NCBI GenBank assembly: GCA_030621515.1
Contig: JAUXHN010000023.1
Location: forward strand, 1 to 34,640
Source of the DNA: Deltaproteobacteria bacterium
GTDB taxonomy: Bacteria; Myxococcota_A; Polyangia; JAAYKL01
DNA length: 34,640 nucleotides
Direction: 5' to 3'
Below are positions 1 through 8,368 of this stretch, in pieces (positions within the stretch are counted from its first letter, which is position 1; each line of letters opens with the position of its first letter). The notes below the pieces were generated by a model. It had not been told where the DNA came from and made no database searches. It saw only the letters and a list, made by a program, of their open reading frames with translations. Made by a program: the position numbers and the translations under genes.

Positions 1-2
1 CC

Positions 3-524
3 ATCGACTTCGGTATCGGGCTGGTGCCGTGGGATATCCCGTCCGAATTCAGGAAATTCGTGATCGGGATCGGAGCGCGCGCCAGTTATCACTCGGAGGG
101 CAGGGAGGCGACTCCGCTGTTCGACGCCCTGGGAACCTCTGACTATTTCAGAGAGCAGGATTTCGTGGATTTCGACGGCGACGGTGAGGACGATGGAGGC
201 GGGGAAACAGCGGCACTCAATGGCTGGACGGGGATGACCGACATTGAGAACTACGCCACATTCCTCGGGCGGATCTACTTCATGATCCAGCCCGCCAAGT
301 ACGTGAAGTTTCGCGTGGGTATGGATCTCGGACACGAGACCGAGCACTTCATCACCAAGACGGATCAGTGCCCGGCGGATCAGGTGGACTCCGGGTCCGA
401 CAGCGGTGGTTGTATTATCTATAACTGGGGGCATCGCCCGGAGCTCGACAGGCCCGGCAATCGATTCAGAGCGGAAGAGACCCTCCTCTTTACCCTCTTC
501 ATCGATGCAACCGCGCAGTTCTGA
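3..524 (+). CDS. Outer-membrane beta-barrel-like protein, C-terminal part (5' end cut by window)
   Basis: The reading frame is open from base 3, so this is the end of a longer gene; a GTG at 24 is only an internal codon. The visible ~173 residues alternate short hydrophobic strands (for example VKFRVGMDLG) with polar, acidic, Gly-rich loops. The protein ends in LLFTLFIDATAQF with a terminal Phe, the usual form of the last strand recognised by the BAM machinery. I infer an outer-membrane barrel; no specific family is recognised. A loop holds an acidic stretch (DFDGDGEDDGGG). The next gene begins on the base after its stop, so the two are probably co-transcribed. Confidence 0.6.
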   Translation: MDFGIGLVPWDIPSEFRKFVIGIGARASYHSEGREATPLFDALGTSDYFREQDFVDFDGDGEDDGGGETAALNGWTGMTDIENYATFLGRIYFMIQPAKYVKFRVGMDLGHETEHFITKTDQCPADQVDSGSDSGGCIIYNWGHRPELDRPGNRFRAEETLLFTLFIDATAQF

Positions 525-1259
525 TTGGCTCCACTGACCATAACCGTTACCTATGACAACTACGGCTTCGTCCCCGGTCTCAAGTACGGGTGGGGTTTCT
601 CGTGCCTGGTCCAGGGGGCCTTCGGCAAGGTGCTGTTCGACACGGGATCCGACGGAACCTCCCTTATCGACAACATGAGGAGGCTCGATATCCATCCCGG
701 GGAAGTGGATGCGGTCTTCCTGTCTCACGATCACTGGGACCATGTAGACGGCATCGGTAGATTTCTCGCGGAGCGAGCCCGTGGAGTGCCGATTCATATC
801 ACGCCGTCCTTTTCGGACGATCTTCGCGATCGCCTGAGGTGCGATGGTTGCAACGTGGTGGAGCATGGTCCGGTGAAGGAGGCGGTATGCGAGGCGGAGA
901 TCCTGCCCAGTGTGCTCTCAACCGGAGAGATGGAGGGAACGCCATCGGAGCACTCCATGGTCGTCATGGCCGCCGCCGGCCCGGTGGTTGTTGTGGGATG
1001 TTGCCACCAGGGGTTGAGGAACCTGCTCCAGCGCGTGCGCAATATGTGCGGCGATGACATCGCTCTTCTGGTAGGTGGTTTCCACTTGTTTCGGGACGGG
1101 GTTAAGGAATTGAAGGACACCGTGAGGATGGTGATGGACATGGGCGTCAAGAAGGTCGCGCCCACCCACTGTACGGGAAAGCGCGCTATTCGGATCTTCG
1201 AGGACGCGTACGGCGATGCCTTCATCCCGATGGGCGTTGGTGTCGTCATTGACTGCTGA
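525..1259 (+). CDS. MBL-fold metallohydrolase, COG1237 type
   Basis: A 244-residue protein starting at a TTG that touches the TGA of the preceding gene, so translation is probably coupled; there is no strong Shine-Dalgarno. The metallo-beta-lactamase motif HxHxDH is present as SHDHWDH (H68, H70, D72, H73), with a further His at 161 (GCCHQG), a GGFHLF segment, and a PTHCTG motif near the end. The start (TVTYDNYG) and the PTHCTG plus FIPMGVGVVI ending match the COG1237 branch. That branch is often annotated as 7,8-dihydropterin-6-yl-methyl-aminobenzene-phosphate synthase by similarity to archaeal proteins. The real substrate in bacteria is unknown. No signal peptide is seen, so it should be cytoplasmic, although the next two gene products are exported. 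Family assignment is firm, reaction is not. Confidence 0.85.
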   Translation: MAPLTITVTYDNYGFVPGLKYGWGFSCLVQGAFGKVLFDTGSDGTSLIDNMRRLDIHPGEVDAVFLSHDHWDHVDGIGRFLAERARGVPIHITPSFSDDLRDRLRCDGCNVVEHGPVKEAVCEAEILPSVLSTGEMEGTPSEHSMVVMAAAGPVVVVGCCHQGLRNLLQRVRNMCGDDIALLVGGFHLFRDGVKELKDTVRMVMDMGVKKVAPTHCTGKRAIRIFEDAYGDAFIPMGVGVVIDC

Positions 1260-1272
1260 AGAAGGAGGATCC

Positions 1273-2610
1273 ATGCTCCGAACGCTGCTTGCGTTTTCCG
1301 TGATGTCGGCCATGATCGCGGCCTTTTTGTCCGTTGCAATTGCGGATGACAAGCTATCCCAGCCGAAATATGAAGACTACTTCACCGATGAGGCGCTCCG
1401 GGTGGATCTGATCCACACGGGCACCCGCGGGGAGGAGTTCTTCGGTATCGACGAAATCGTCGCCGAGCCCCTGTGGCCGGGCACCCGCGTATACCTGGTG
1501 GATAACACCGGGTTCGGCAAGTACAGGTTCCGGGTGCTGGATCAGGCCACGGGAAAGGAGATCTTCAGCCAGGGATACTGCACCCTCTTTGGCGAATGGC
1601 TCACAACCTCGACGGCGAAGAAGGCGTGGCGTTCCATGACGGAGCCGGTTCGTATGCCGTTCCCGAAGGCTCCCGTCACTCTGGTGATGGAGGTGCGCAA
1701 CGACAAGACCGGCAAGTTCAGGGAGATCCAGAAACTGCAGATCGATACCACCGCCTACGACATCAGGCGCGGCAGGGCATTCCCCTTCGACGTTCTCGAT
1801 CTTCACAAGAGCGAGAGGAGCCCCGCCACCGCACTCGATGTCGTCATCGTACCGGATGGGTACACGGTGGAGGACGAGGAGAAGCTCGAGGCCGACGCGC
1901 GGCGCTTTGCCGCCGTACTCGTGAATCACTCGCCCTTCGACAGGCACAAGGACAAGATATCGGTCCGCCTGGTCAAGGCGTTCTCCCGTCAGTCCGGTCC
2001 CGACGAGCCGAGGAAGGGCCTGTTTAACGATACGATCGTCGGCACCTCGTTCGACACGTTTCATTCGGCTCGATACCTGACGACCGATAACATGAAGAGG
2101 TTGCGCGAGGTCGCGTCCAATGCGCCCTACGACGCGATCTTCGTCATGGTCAACTCGTACCGTTACGGAGGCGGTGGTATCTTCAACTCATACTCGATCT
2201 TCACGTCAGACTCGGAATACTCCGAGTACGTGATGGTACACGAGTTCGGCCACGGTTTCGGGGCGCTGGCGGATGAGTACTACAGCTCTTCCACCGGGTT
2301 CGAGGAGGATGAGTTCTACGCAAAGGGAGCCGAGCCCTGGGAGCCCAACATCACCGCGCAAACGAAACGCGGCAAGATCAAGTGGAAACATCTCATCAAA
2401 CCGGACACCCCAATCCCCACCCCGGACGAGGACAAATACGATGACGTCGTGGGGCTTTTCCTGGGCGGCGGGTACAAGGCCAGGGGGCTCTACCGTCCGA
2501 CTCGGGACTCCAAGATGCACCACAAGGGGCTGCTTCCCTTCGGCCCGGTCAACGAGGAAGCGATAGAGAACATGATTCATTACTTCACCGATTCGGAGGT
2601 GATGCGATGA
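1273..2610 (+). CDS. Secreted M64-family metallopeptidase
   Basis: A 445-residue protein. The ATG at 1273 is chosen because AGGAGG lies just upstream (GAAGGAGGATCC) and it opens a clean signal peptide (MLRTLLAFSVMSAM...SVAIADD); the frame extends upstream without a better start. Residues ~30-150 (start DYFTDEALRVDLIHTG) look like the beta-sandwich Peptidase_M64_N domain. The catalytic part has HEFGHGFGALADEYY: zinc ligands H323 and H327, catalytic E324, and D334 in the HExxH...LADEY arrangement of peptidase family M64 (the IgA-peptidase-like family). DVVIVPDGYT (~190-200) is also typical. It is probably released to the periplasm or outside. It overlaps the next gene by ATGA, so a functional link with the LVIVD lipoprotein is likely. 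Its substrate cannot be told from sequence. Confidence 0.9.
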   Translation: MLRTLLAFSVMSAMIAAFLSVAIADDKLSQPKYEDYFTDEALRVDLIHTGTRGEEFFGIDEIVAEPLWPGTRVYLVDNTGFGKYRFRVLDQATGKEIFSQGYCTLFGEWLTTSTAKKAWRSMTEPVRMPFPKAPVTLVMEVRNDKTGKFREIQKLQIDTTAYDIRRGRAFPFDVLDLHKSERSPATALDVVIVPDGYTVEDEEKLEADARRFAAVLVNHSPFDRHKDKISVRLVKAFSRQSGPDEPRKGLFNDTIVGTSFDTFHSARYLTTDNMKRLREVASNAPYDAIFVMVNSYRYGGGGIFNSYSIFTSDSEYSEYVMVHEFGHGFGALADEYYSSSTGFEEDEFYAKGAEPWEPNITAQTKRGKIKWKHLIKPDTPIPTPDEDKYDDVVGLFLGGGYKARGLYRPTRDSKMHHKGLLPFGPVNEEAIENMIHYFTDSEVMR

Positions 2611-3701
2611 CGCGCGTATCGAAGTACATGGGTAGTGTCGTGGCAGCGGCGTTTCTGCTGGCGTTTGCCGGTTGCGGGGGAACGCCGACGGACGTTCGAG
2701 ACGCCGACGACGCGGTTTCGGATATCCCCGGCAAGGCTTCTTCCATCGATGGTGTCGAGATCATCGAACCGACAGTCCTTTCTCCCCGGTCGCGGGAGGC
2801 GGCGGCGGTTCTGAACGCCCGGGGCGACGCTGTTTTCGTGGACGGGAAGATCGTTTTCAGGGGGGCGTCGGCGGGTCTGGTGATCAGTGAGATGTCAAGA
2901 GACGGCGCCAAGCTGCTGGAGCGATCCGTGGTGTATCTCCCGGACGCGGCCAGCGACGTGGTGGTGGCAGGGGGGATGGCCTACGTCGCCTGTGGGCCCC
3001 GGGGGGTGGTGGTGATCGACGTCGCCGACCCGGCCGCGCCCAGAGTTGTTTCGGCGATCAAGACCATGGGAGCCGCGTTGAGGCTCGATCTCCAGGGAGA
3101 CAGGCTCCTGGTTGCAGATGGCTCCACGGGGCTGCTCCTGATCGATGTGACCGACGCCGCTTCCCCTGTCCCGACGGCTGTCTGGAAGTCCAGGGGATAT
3201 GTGCGCCACGCCATTCTCAGGGGGGACACGGTCTACGTTGCCGAGGGCCTTTTCGGGGTAACACGCTTGCGAATCGCCGGCGACGGGTTCGAGATGGTAT
3301 GGCGGTACGATGCGGGTGGGCAGGCTCGCGCCGTGTCCCTCGCGAGGCGGAAGTTGCTGGTGGCGAACGGGCCCTCCGGTGTCGTCATGCTGGATGTCTC
3401 GGGGCAGGGAGATCCGGTCGAGGAGGGCAGAATGTCCCTCGACGACATGGCCCGGGATGTTCTCATGCAGCCCGATTCCGGGTTCGGTTTCGTGGCCGCG
3501 GGGGATGATGGGATCATCGTTGTCGACGCTTCCGATCCAAAGAAAATGGTCAAGGCCGGCGAGTTCGTTCCCAAGAGACCGACCAACCGCATTCGCGCAG
3601 GGGAGGGCGATCGTCTTTATGTAGGCAACGACGCGGACGGTATGCTCATCCTTGACGTCTCCACGCCAAACAAGCCCCTGCGCGTCTTTCCGCCGAAATG
3701 A
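2607..3701 (+). CDS. LVIVD-repeat beta-propeller lipoprotein
   Basis: A 364-residue protein whose ATG overlaps the M64 stop codon (ATGA). The N-terminus is a lipoprotein signal (basic MTRVSKYMG, hydrophobic core, lipobox FAGC), with the lipidated Cys followed by GGTPTD. From about residue 80 to the end it repeats a ~45-residue unit whose core is L(V/L)(I/V)D(V/L)(S/T)DP...P, for example VVVIDVADPAAPRVV, LLLIDVTDAASPVPT, VVMLDVSGQGDP, IIVVDASDPKKMV and MLILDVSTPNKPL. This is the LVIVD repeat, which folds as a beta-propeller. The role is probably surface binding or assembly; no catalytic residues are seen. Coupling to the peptidase suggests that it presents or restrains that enzyme (inference). 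Confidence 0.85.
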   Translation: MTRVSKYMGSVVAAAFLLAFAGCGGTPTDVRDADDAVSDIPGKASSIDGVEIIEPTVLSPRSREAAAVLNARGDAVFVDGKIVFRGASAGLVISEMSRDGAKLLERSVVYLPDAASDVVVAGGMAYVACGPRGVVVIDVADPAAPRVVSAIKTMGAALRLDLQGDRLLVADGSTGLLLIDVTDAASPVPTAVWKSRGYVRHAILRGDTVYVAEGLFGVTRLRIAGDGFEMVWRYDAGGQARAVSLARRKLLVANGPSGVVMLDVSGQGDPVEEGRMSLDDMARDVLMQPDSGFGFVAAGDDGIIVVDASDPKKMVKAGEFVPKRPTNRIRAGEGDRLYVGNDADGMLILDVSTPNKPLRVFPPK

Positions 3702-3707
3702 CGTAGT

Positions 3708-4202
3708 TTAACGTCTAGCTCTCGTGATCGCAGCTACGGGGAGAGCCACGACGAAACCGACCGTCGTCGCGACGAACAGCCCCAATACACCACAGATCAT
3801 CGCGCCAGCGGCCCCATCCTGGACAGGGTCCCCGGTCATCAGGCCGAACCCAAACAAGACCAGCGGCCCGCACACCAGTGGCCACAGGATCGCCCAGCAA
3901 ATAGTGTAGATCCGGACCAGTCTCGGAGCGCGCCCCCACAGAGACCAGGCAAGCGAGGGACCCGACAGCACGATCCCGACGAGCAGGAGGCCGCCGAAGA
4001 AGACCATAGCCTCGACGGCGTAGTGGTCGAGGTCGAGGGATCCCGCCCGCCGGAGATCGGTTGCCGTGAGTACCGTCCCACCCGCGATGGGCAAGGCCAG
4101 TCCGAACACGTACCCGAGCGAGAGGGCGAGCTTTACGGGGATCGACCATGTTGGATATAGGTCAGATAATGCGTCTATTCTGGTTCCGCCAGGCACTTTC
4201 AA
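3708..4202 (-). CDS. Orphan polytopic membrane protein, unknown family
   Basis: The minus-strand frame encodes about 164 residues from a TTG at 4202, which has GAGG five bases upstream. A TTG at 4229 is also possible but has poor ribosome-binding spacing, and no ATG start exists in frame. Four hydrophobic segments are visible: LALSLGYVFGLALPIAGGTVL, AMVFFGGLLLVGIVLSG, IYTICWAILWPLVCGPLVLFGFGL and MICGVLGLFVATTVGFVVALPVAAI. It ends ITRARR. The family is not recognised. The gene is convergent with the LVIVD gene (6-base gap) and divergent from the CPBP gene. Its upstream region is visibly poorer in GC than the neighbours. It may be a recent arrival or a 5'-eroded gene; the start is uncertain. 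Confidence 0.5.
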   Translation of the reverse strand: MKVPGGTRIDALSDLYPTWSIPVKLALSLGYVFGLALPIAGGTVLTATDLRRAGSLDLDHYAVEAMVFFGGLLLVGIVLSGPSLAWSLWGRAPRLVRIYTICWAILWPLVCGPLVLFGFGLMTGDPVQDGAAGAMICGVLGLFVATTVGFVVALPVAAITRARR

Positions 4203-4289
4203 GACTTCCTCTAAATGCAGGCTATACAAAACACCTCATTTCCAAGCCGTCAAGAAGCATTGGGGTTGTAACCGTCTAAAAATGAGTCT

Positions 4290-4304
4290 GGCACCCTTGG
4301 TGCC
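4290..4304. repeat. Perfect 6-bp palindrome in the 4230-4368 intergenic gap
   Basis: GGCACC, a three-base loop CTT, and GGTGCC form a perfect small hairpin inside the 139-base gap between the orphan membrane gene and the CPBP gene. Neither strand has an immediate T-run; read on the minus strand, TTTTT follows seven bases after the stem, so a weak terminator is conceivable, but that gene reads away from it. The shape (short GC hairpin in an AT-richer gap) is like a REP unit. The rest of the gap shows a TTGACT and a TATATA-rich stretch near 4334-4351, but not at proper promoter spacing. Confidence 0.4.
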
Positions 4305-4368
4305 GTGTCGATTTCGCTTCCGTTGACTAATCTGGTATCTATATATTCCTTAATATGAGGTTCGATAC

Positions 4369-4974
4369 GTGACTACTATAAGACTAAAGGCAGCGGCCCT
4401 GGTTTACGGCCTTTTGGCCGCGGCAGCCGTCGCGTGGGGTATTTTCAAGGGCGACCCGGACATCTTTCACCACCCGGCCGGTCTCATGGGAAATCATTAC
4501 ATGTTGATAGTGCTCGGAGGCGCGGCCGGCGTTGCCTTCGGTCTGGGGATGGCGCGGCTCACCAGTTTTACCGTGTACCGTTTTCGCTGGGCCAGGGGGC
4601 TCCACATCGAGTTTCGGGGGCTCTTCGGCCCGTTGCGCAACATGGATATCCTGGCATTCGCTGCCTTTTCGGCAATAGCCGAGGAGATGTTCTTTCGCGG
4701 CGCCTTGCAATCGCAGATCGGGATTGTGCCGGCGAGTTTGATCTTCGGTGTGTTGCACATCGCGCCCAGCAAGAAGTTCATCCCGTGGCCGTTCCAGGCG
4801 CTAGGAATGGGCTTCGCCTTCGGGCTGCTCTTCTGGATGTCGGGAAACCTGGCCGCGCCCATCCTGGCGCATTTCACCATCAACTATCAAAATCTTCATT
4901 TTATCAACAGTTACGATCCGTCGCTCCAGCTCCCCCGGTCGTTCGCCAGTGGGCTGGACTCAAATCGTAGGTAA
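4369..4974 (+). CDS. CPBP-family intramembrane metalloprotease (CAAX protease-like)
   Basis: A 201-residue membrane protein starting at GTG 4369, with GAGG eight bases upstream. The CPBP (Abi/Rce1-like) motifs are all present: EExxxR as EEMFFRG (E105, E106, R110), FxxxH as FGVLH (H130), and HFTIN (H168, N172). The order of hydrophobic segments (residues ~6-24, 42-62, 95-125, 145-165) fits this small single-domain type. Family members cleave prenylated proteins in eukaryotes, or process or protect against peptides in bacteria. The local substrate is unknown, and no bacteriocin-like gene is adjacent. The start of the following gene is 38 bases downstream. Confidence 0.88.
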   Translation: MTTIRLKAAALVYGLLAAAAVAWGIFKGDPDIFHHPAGLMGNHYMLIVLGGAAGVAFGLGMARLTSFTVYRFRWARGLHIEFRGLFGPLRNMDILAFAAFSAIAEEMFFRGALQSQIGIVPASLIFGVLHIAPSKKFIPWPFQALGMGFAFGLLFWMSGNLAAPILAHFTINYQNLHFINSYDPSLQLPRSFASGLDSNRR

Positions 4975-5012
4975 AATTGGCCGGGATGGGGTCAATGAGA
5001 AAGGGGTAAGAG

Positions 5013-5885
5013 ATGAACCGGGAGGAAAAACGGTCTTTTTTTTCAACGATGGCAATGCTCGTGCTCACCGCGTCGCTCGCTACTATGTGCGGGGAAGACA
5101 AGAAGGACCCCGACACCCCCGATGCGGGCACCGATGCCGGGACGGACGCGGGCACAGAGGTCCCGTTCACCTGCGATGTGGGAACCAGGGACGGACCCGC
5201 GGGGAACACTGATGGGCTATCCGCCTCGAGCGGCATCACATATAGCGTTCGCACACCCGCAGACTACGATCCCACAGTCGGTTATCCGCTCATCATGGTC
5301 TACGCTCCGGCGGGGGGCACGGAGGTTACCACCGAGACGTGGACCGGGCTGACTCCCGGTGCAATCGCGGGAGGATTCATCATAGCCTACGCAGATCATC
5401 ACTCTCCAAGCTCCCTGGAGAACATCGAGCGCCTTGCCCTCATACCGGCGGAGATCGCCGATCGCTGGTGCGTCGATACAGCGAGGATCTACGTCACCGG
5501 TCACTCGGACGGTGGGAGCACGACGACTATCGTTACTATGAACGAAGATATGATGGAGTACCGGCCCGCCGCCATAGCTCCGAGCGCGGCCGGGGTGAAC
5601 GAGGCGTACTTCACAGGCTTCGGAAGCTGTCCCTCGACAATTCCCGTTATGATACTGCACAGCTCCAACGATACGCTCTTCCCGGACTTCGGCCTGGACG
5701 CGCGGGACTACTGGGTCGACTGCAACGGTTGCGACACAACCCCGGCGCAGACCCTTCCGGACGGTTGTTTGCAATATACCGGCTGTGTTGATGACGTGGA
5801 GGTGTTGTATTGCGAGGGCACCGGAAGCCACGGAACCTGGCCCCCTCTGAACGACTCGATGATCGATTTCTTCTCCCTCTACTAG
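5013..5885 (+). CDS. Secreted alpha/beta-hydrolase esterase, PHB-depolymerase/LpqC-like
   Basis: A 290-residue protein with AAAGGGG upstream of the ATG. Residues 1-26 form an export signal ending in C26; the preceding residues (LATMC) make a non-canonical lipobox, so lipidation is possible but unsure. A short linker DAGTDAGTDAGTE follows, a smaller version of the D-rich tethers seen on other lipoproteins here. The catalytic core has GHSDGG (nucleophile S165), HSSND (acid D220) and SHGTWP (base H273), the triad order of the alpha/beta-hydrolase fold, with YPLIMVYAPAG upstream as the oxyanion strand. Closest known style is the esterase_PHB / LpqC group, including feruloyl esterase-like enzymes. 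Many Cys pairs suggest disulfides. Its stop codon is one base away from the stop of the convergent TonB-like gene. Confidence 0.82.
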   Translation: MNREEKRSFFSTMAMLVLTASLATMCGEDKKDPDTPDAGTDAGTDAGTEVPFTCDVGTRDGPAGNTDGLSASSGITYSVRTPADYDPTVGYPLIMVYAPAGGTEVTTETWTGLTPGAIAGGFIIAYADHHSPSSLENIERLALIPAEIADRWCVDTARIYVTGHSDGGSTTTIVTMNEDMMEYRPAAIAPSAAGVNEAYFTGFGSCPSTIPVMILHSSNDTLFPDFGLDARDYWVDCNGCDTTPAQTLPDGCLQYTGCVDDVEVLYCEGTGSHGTWPPLNDSMIDFFSLY

Positions 5886-5886
5886 C

Positions 5887-6891
5887 CTACCCGTCGTCGA
5901 ACATGAAATCTCCCGGGTCGATGGCTTCGGGCTTTGCCCCGGGTGCGCGCAGCAGGTACGGCTCCGCGTTGAAGACGCCGCACATGCGGTGGTTCCTGTA
6001 AAACCCCCAGCGGAAATACACCCGGTCGTTGTACGAGAGGATCGCCTTGGGGGGAGGGCGAAAAGGTGACGACCGGAAGATCGAGTCCACCGCCGCGGCG
6101 TCGAAGACCGAGTTTCCCGAGGTCTTGATCACGTGGATGTCGTTGACCACGCCGGTGGCAAGGATCTCGAACTCCATCTTGGTCATGAGGGTGAAGTCGT
6201 TGAGGGGATCGCTCGGATCCAGGCTAGAGAGAGATCCGAGAAAACTGTGCGCGAACAGGGTGTGGATCCTTCTGTGGGCCACTTCGATGTAATTGCGAAA
6301 TATCCTGGTTTTCTTCCCCAGGGGGACCTGCTCCCCGTCGGAGACCCATGATCTATTATTGGCCAGAGCGCGCTTGACCTTGCCCGTGAGGCTCCCCATG
6401 CGAAGGGCGCCTCGTCGTTTTTCCATACTGTGCTTCTGGTGAACCTGCCTCGCCTGCGCGGCGGTCTCTTCGAAGATCCGCTCGAAGGAACCCCAGCTCA
6501 ATTCGGTCTTGATGTTTTTGGGTACGGGTTCCGGGGGTTCCGGGGAGGTGGCGATGGGCTCGGGGGAGATGGGGGCCTCGGGCACTCCCGCCGGTTCCGG
6601 CTGCATGGCGACCGGTGGTTGAACAGGTCTGGCAGTTGGTTGCGGGCGGGCGATGCGCTCGGGTTCGGCCGGTTTTTTTTCTTCCGTCTCGGGAGTCGGG
6701 TCGGGCTCCTTCTCCACGGGTTCGTCCTCGGTCAGAACTATCTCGATCTCGTTGTCAGGCTCGGGGACGTCGGGGAGGAGCCTCGCCACGAGAAACACCA
6801 CGGCCACGTAGTTGATCAGCAGCGAGACCAGGAGCGCCGCAAGCAGGCCCTTCCTGGCGTTCCGGTCTTCTTCCTGTCGCCGATAATCCAT
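5887..6891 (-). CDS. TonB-family protein
   Basis: A 334-residue protein starting at ATG 6891, with no clear Shine-Dalgarno, 15 bases behind the stop of the CBM9-like gene, so it probably depends on that transcript. One inner-membrane span (residues 14-38) is followed by a Pro/Glu-rich periplasmic stretch (42-125: EPDPTPETEEKKP...), a linker, and a TonB C-terminal domain at ~233-300 (VVNDIHVIKTSGNSVFDAAAVDS...PFRPPPKAI). The layout is that of TonB, which carries proton-motive energy to outer-membrane receptors. A 34-residue tail after the TonB fold is unusual. No exbB, exbD or TonB-dependent receptor is nearby, so partners must be encoded elsewhere, or it is a TonB-like envelope protein with another job. 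Confidence 0.82.
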   Translation of the reverse strand: MDYRRQEEDRNARKGLLAALLVSLLINYVAVVFLVARLLPDVPEPDNEIEIVLTEDEPVEKEPDPTPETEEKKPAEPERIARPQPTARPVQPPVAMQPEPAGVPEAPISPEPIATSPEPPEPVPKNIKTELSWGSFERIFEETAAQARQVHQKHSMEKRRGALRMGSLTGKVKRALANNRSWVSDGEQVPLGKKTRIFRNYIEVAHRRIHTLFAHSFLGSLSSLDPSDPLNDFTLMTKMEFEILATGVVNDIHVIKTSGNSVFDAAAVDSIFRSSPFRPPPKAILSYNDRVYFRWGFYRNHRMCGVFNAEPYLLRAPGAKPEAIDPGDFMFDDG

Positions 6892-6906
6892 GTACGTGAA
6901 TATACA

Positions 6907-8208
6907 CTACTTTGTCTGGTACAACTCGTTTTCGAAATGATATTTGAGTCTGGAGGGCGAATCCCAGGGAAGGACCATCGGGTTTCCGCCCTCGTCCGGG
7001 ACGTTGCCCTCGATGGAGTCCTCGTCCACGCCCGCGACTTTCCCCGGCGTTACCTCGATGGCTTTTAGCTTTCCGCGTCCCTTGACGAACCGATATTTGT
7101 TTTCGATGCTGACGCTTCCGTCGGACACCAGGGTCAGCGCGCTGAAGATTTTCTGGAAGGACATGTCGTTCCTGACCCTGTAGATCTCCACCCACTCCCT
7201 CACCGTCACGCCGATCTCCTCCCGAAAGCGGAAGATCAACTCCGCCTTCCTGTTGCCCAGGAGATCTCTGGCCTTGATGTCGAGCACCTGATCGTCGCCC
7301 TTGATGGGCAACTTGGCGTAAATGTAAGCGTTCGGTCCGCCGATAGCTTTTCCCTGGGCGACGGCGTACCGGTCGATCACCATGATCTTTTCCTTCTTCT
7401 TGTTGCCGGCGATGTTCGCCATTATCGTGAACCTCGGCTCCTGGTCGGAGGAAAGATCCATCTCCTCCTTGAACGACGTGAGCCCGGCGTCGACATCTTC
7501 CTGGAGCAGCCTGGGCATCTGAGAGGGGTTCTTGATGGCTGCGATCGGCGCCGTGGCGAGGATCGATTTTCTGGACATGTGGGCCGCCATGTCTCCGTCG
7601 ATGACGTACAGGCCGGCCCTGATTCCCATGCGGCCCTTTTTGCCCTTCGGAAGCGCCGACCACGGGATAGACACCTCGACTTCGTATGTCCACTCATCCC
7701 CCCTGACCGCTCCCTTCGCCCCGTGTATTTTGCCGCCCGCTCTTTTCGCGCCGGGTTTCATGGTTCGGATCTCAACGGGTCCCTTGTACCTGCTGGGATC
7801 GGCGAACACCCCGAGGCCGAAGACGCTAAATTTGCCGCCGGTCTTCGGGACGGCGAACCAGAGCTCCACGTGGTCCTCGTCTGCGTAGAATTTCTTTGTG
7901 CGCACAAGGCGCTGGTCCTTGATCTTGAACGCCAGGAAGAGGTTTTTCGCGTTATTGGCGACGGCGAACTCCAGGCTGATATCGTCCGCCCCTTCCCAGG
8001 CGCCGTCTCCGCCCATCCGGTCCCCGTCGTCGAGGGGTGTGAACGGTATGAGTTCCTCGCCTTGTGCCGTCGCCCACTCCTCGAGGTTTCCGTCGATACG
8101 TGGAGCGTCGCTTCCGGTGAAGAAGCTCTCGATCTCGAACTGGGCGGCGGCGGAGCCGGCGATCAAGGTAAGGGTTATTACAAGGACGGCTGTCGTGACC
8201 GATCTCAT
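6907..8208 (-). CDS. Secreted protein with CBM9-like domain
   Basis: A 433-residue protein. The ATG at 8208 is preferred over an upstream in-frame start because AAGGAGG lies just before it and it opens a signal peptide (MRSVTTAVLVITLTLIAGSAAAQ, cut near residue 22). Residues ~33-230 carry the CBM9/DOMON-like start PRIDGNLEEW and the later features of that beta-sandwich (NLFLAFKIKDQ, DHVELWFAV, WTYEVEVSIPWSALP). Such domains bind sugars or haem, or act as structural modules. The C-terminal ~200 residues (FTIMANIAGNKKKEKIMVIDRYA...) are not recognised. It is transcribed with the TonB-like gene, suggesting both act at the envelope, perhaps on an outside ligand. Confidence 0.75.
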   Translation of the reverse strand: MRSVTTAVLVITLTLIAGSAAAQFEIESFFTGSDAPRIDGNLEEWATAQGEELIPFTPLDDGDRMGGDGAWEGADDISLEFAVANNAKNLFLAFKIKDQRLVRTKKFYADEDHVELWFAVPKTGGKFSVFGLGVFADPSRYKGPVEIRTMKPGAKRAGGKIHGAKGAVRGDEWTYEVEVSIPWSALPKGKKGRMGIRAGLYVIDGDMAAHMSRKSILATAPIAAIKNPSQMPRLLQEDVDAGLTSFKEEMDLSSDQEPRFTIMANIAGNKKKEKIMVIDRYAVAQGKAIGGPNAYIYAKLPIKGDDQVLDIKARDLLGNRKAELIFRFREEIGVTVREWVEIYRVRNDMSFQKIFSALTLVSDGSVSIENKYRFVKGRGKLKAIEVTPGKVAGVDEDSIEGNVPDEGGNPMVLPWDSPSRLKYHFENELYQTK

Positions 8209-8368
8209 TTTTTCCTCCTTGACGAAAGGTGGAGCTTCATTTCTATGACTCCGAGCTTCTATTGACGATTCAAAACAATAATACAAGACCCGTTATCTCA
8301 ATAAATGAAGTAGACTTGAAAAGGCCGATTGCGTTCACGGCAGAAATGCCGATTGGAGGAGATGAACA

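Noticed and set aside
3700-3715. Inverted repeat GACGT...ACGTC between convergent stops as terminator
   Set aside because: Five pairs only, AT loop, no T-run; chance match is likely.
4334-4351. TTGACT with TATATA before the CPBP gene as promoter
   Set aside because: Spacing between the boxes is about eleven bases, too short for sigma-70.
7579-8265. Plus-strand 228-residue frame across the CBM9 gene
   Set aside because: Shadow frame in GC-rich DNA; the minus-strand gene has a signal peptide, ribosome-binding site and domain match.
8209-8368. Divergent promoters in the AT-richer gap between the CBM9 and tether lipoprotein genes
   Set aside because: TTGACG and TAATAC are present but at wrong spacing; no pair of boxes fits on either strand.
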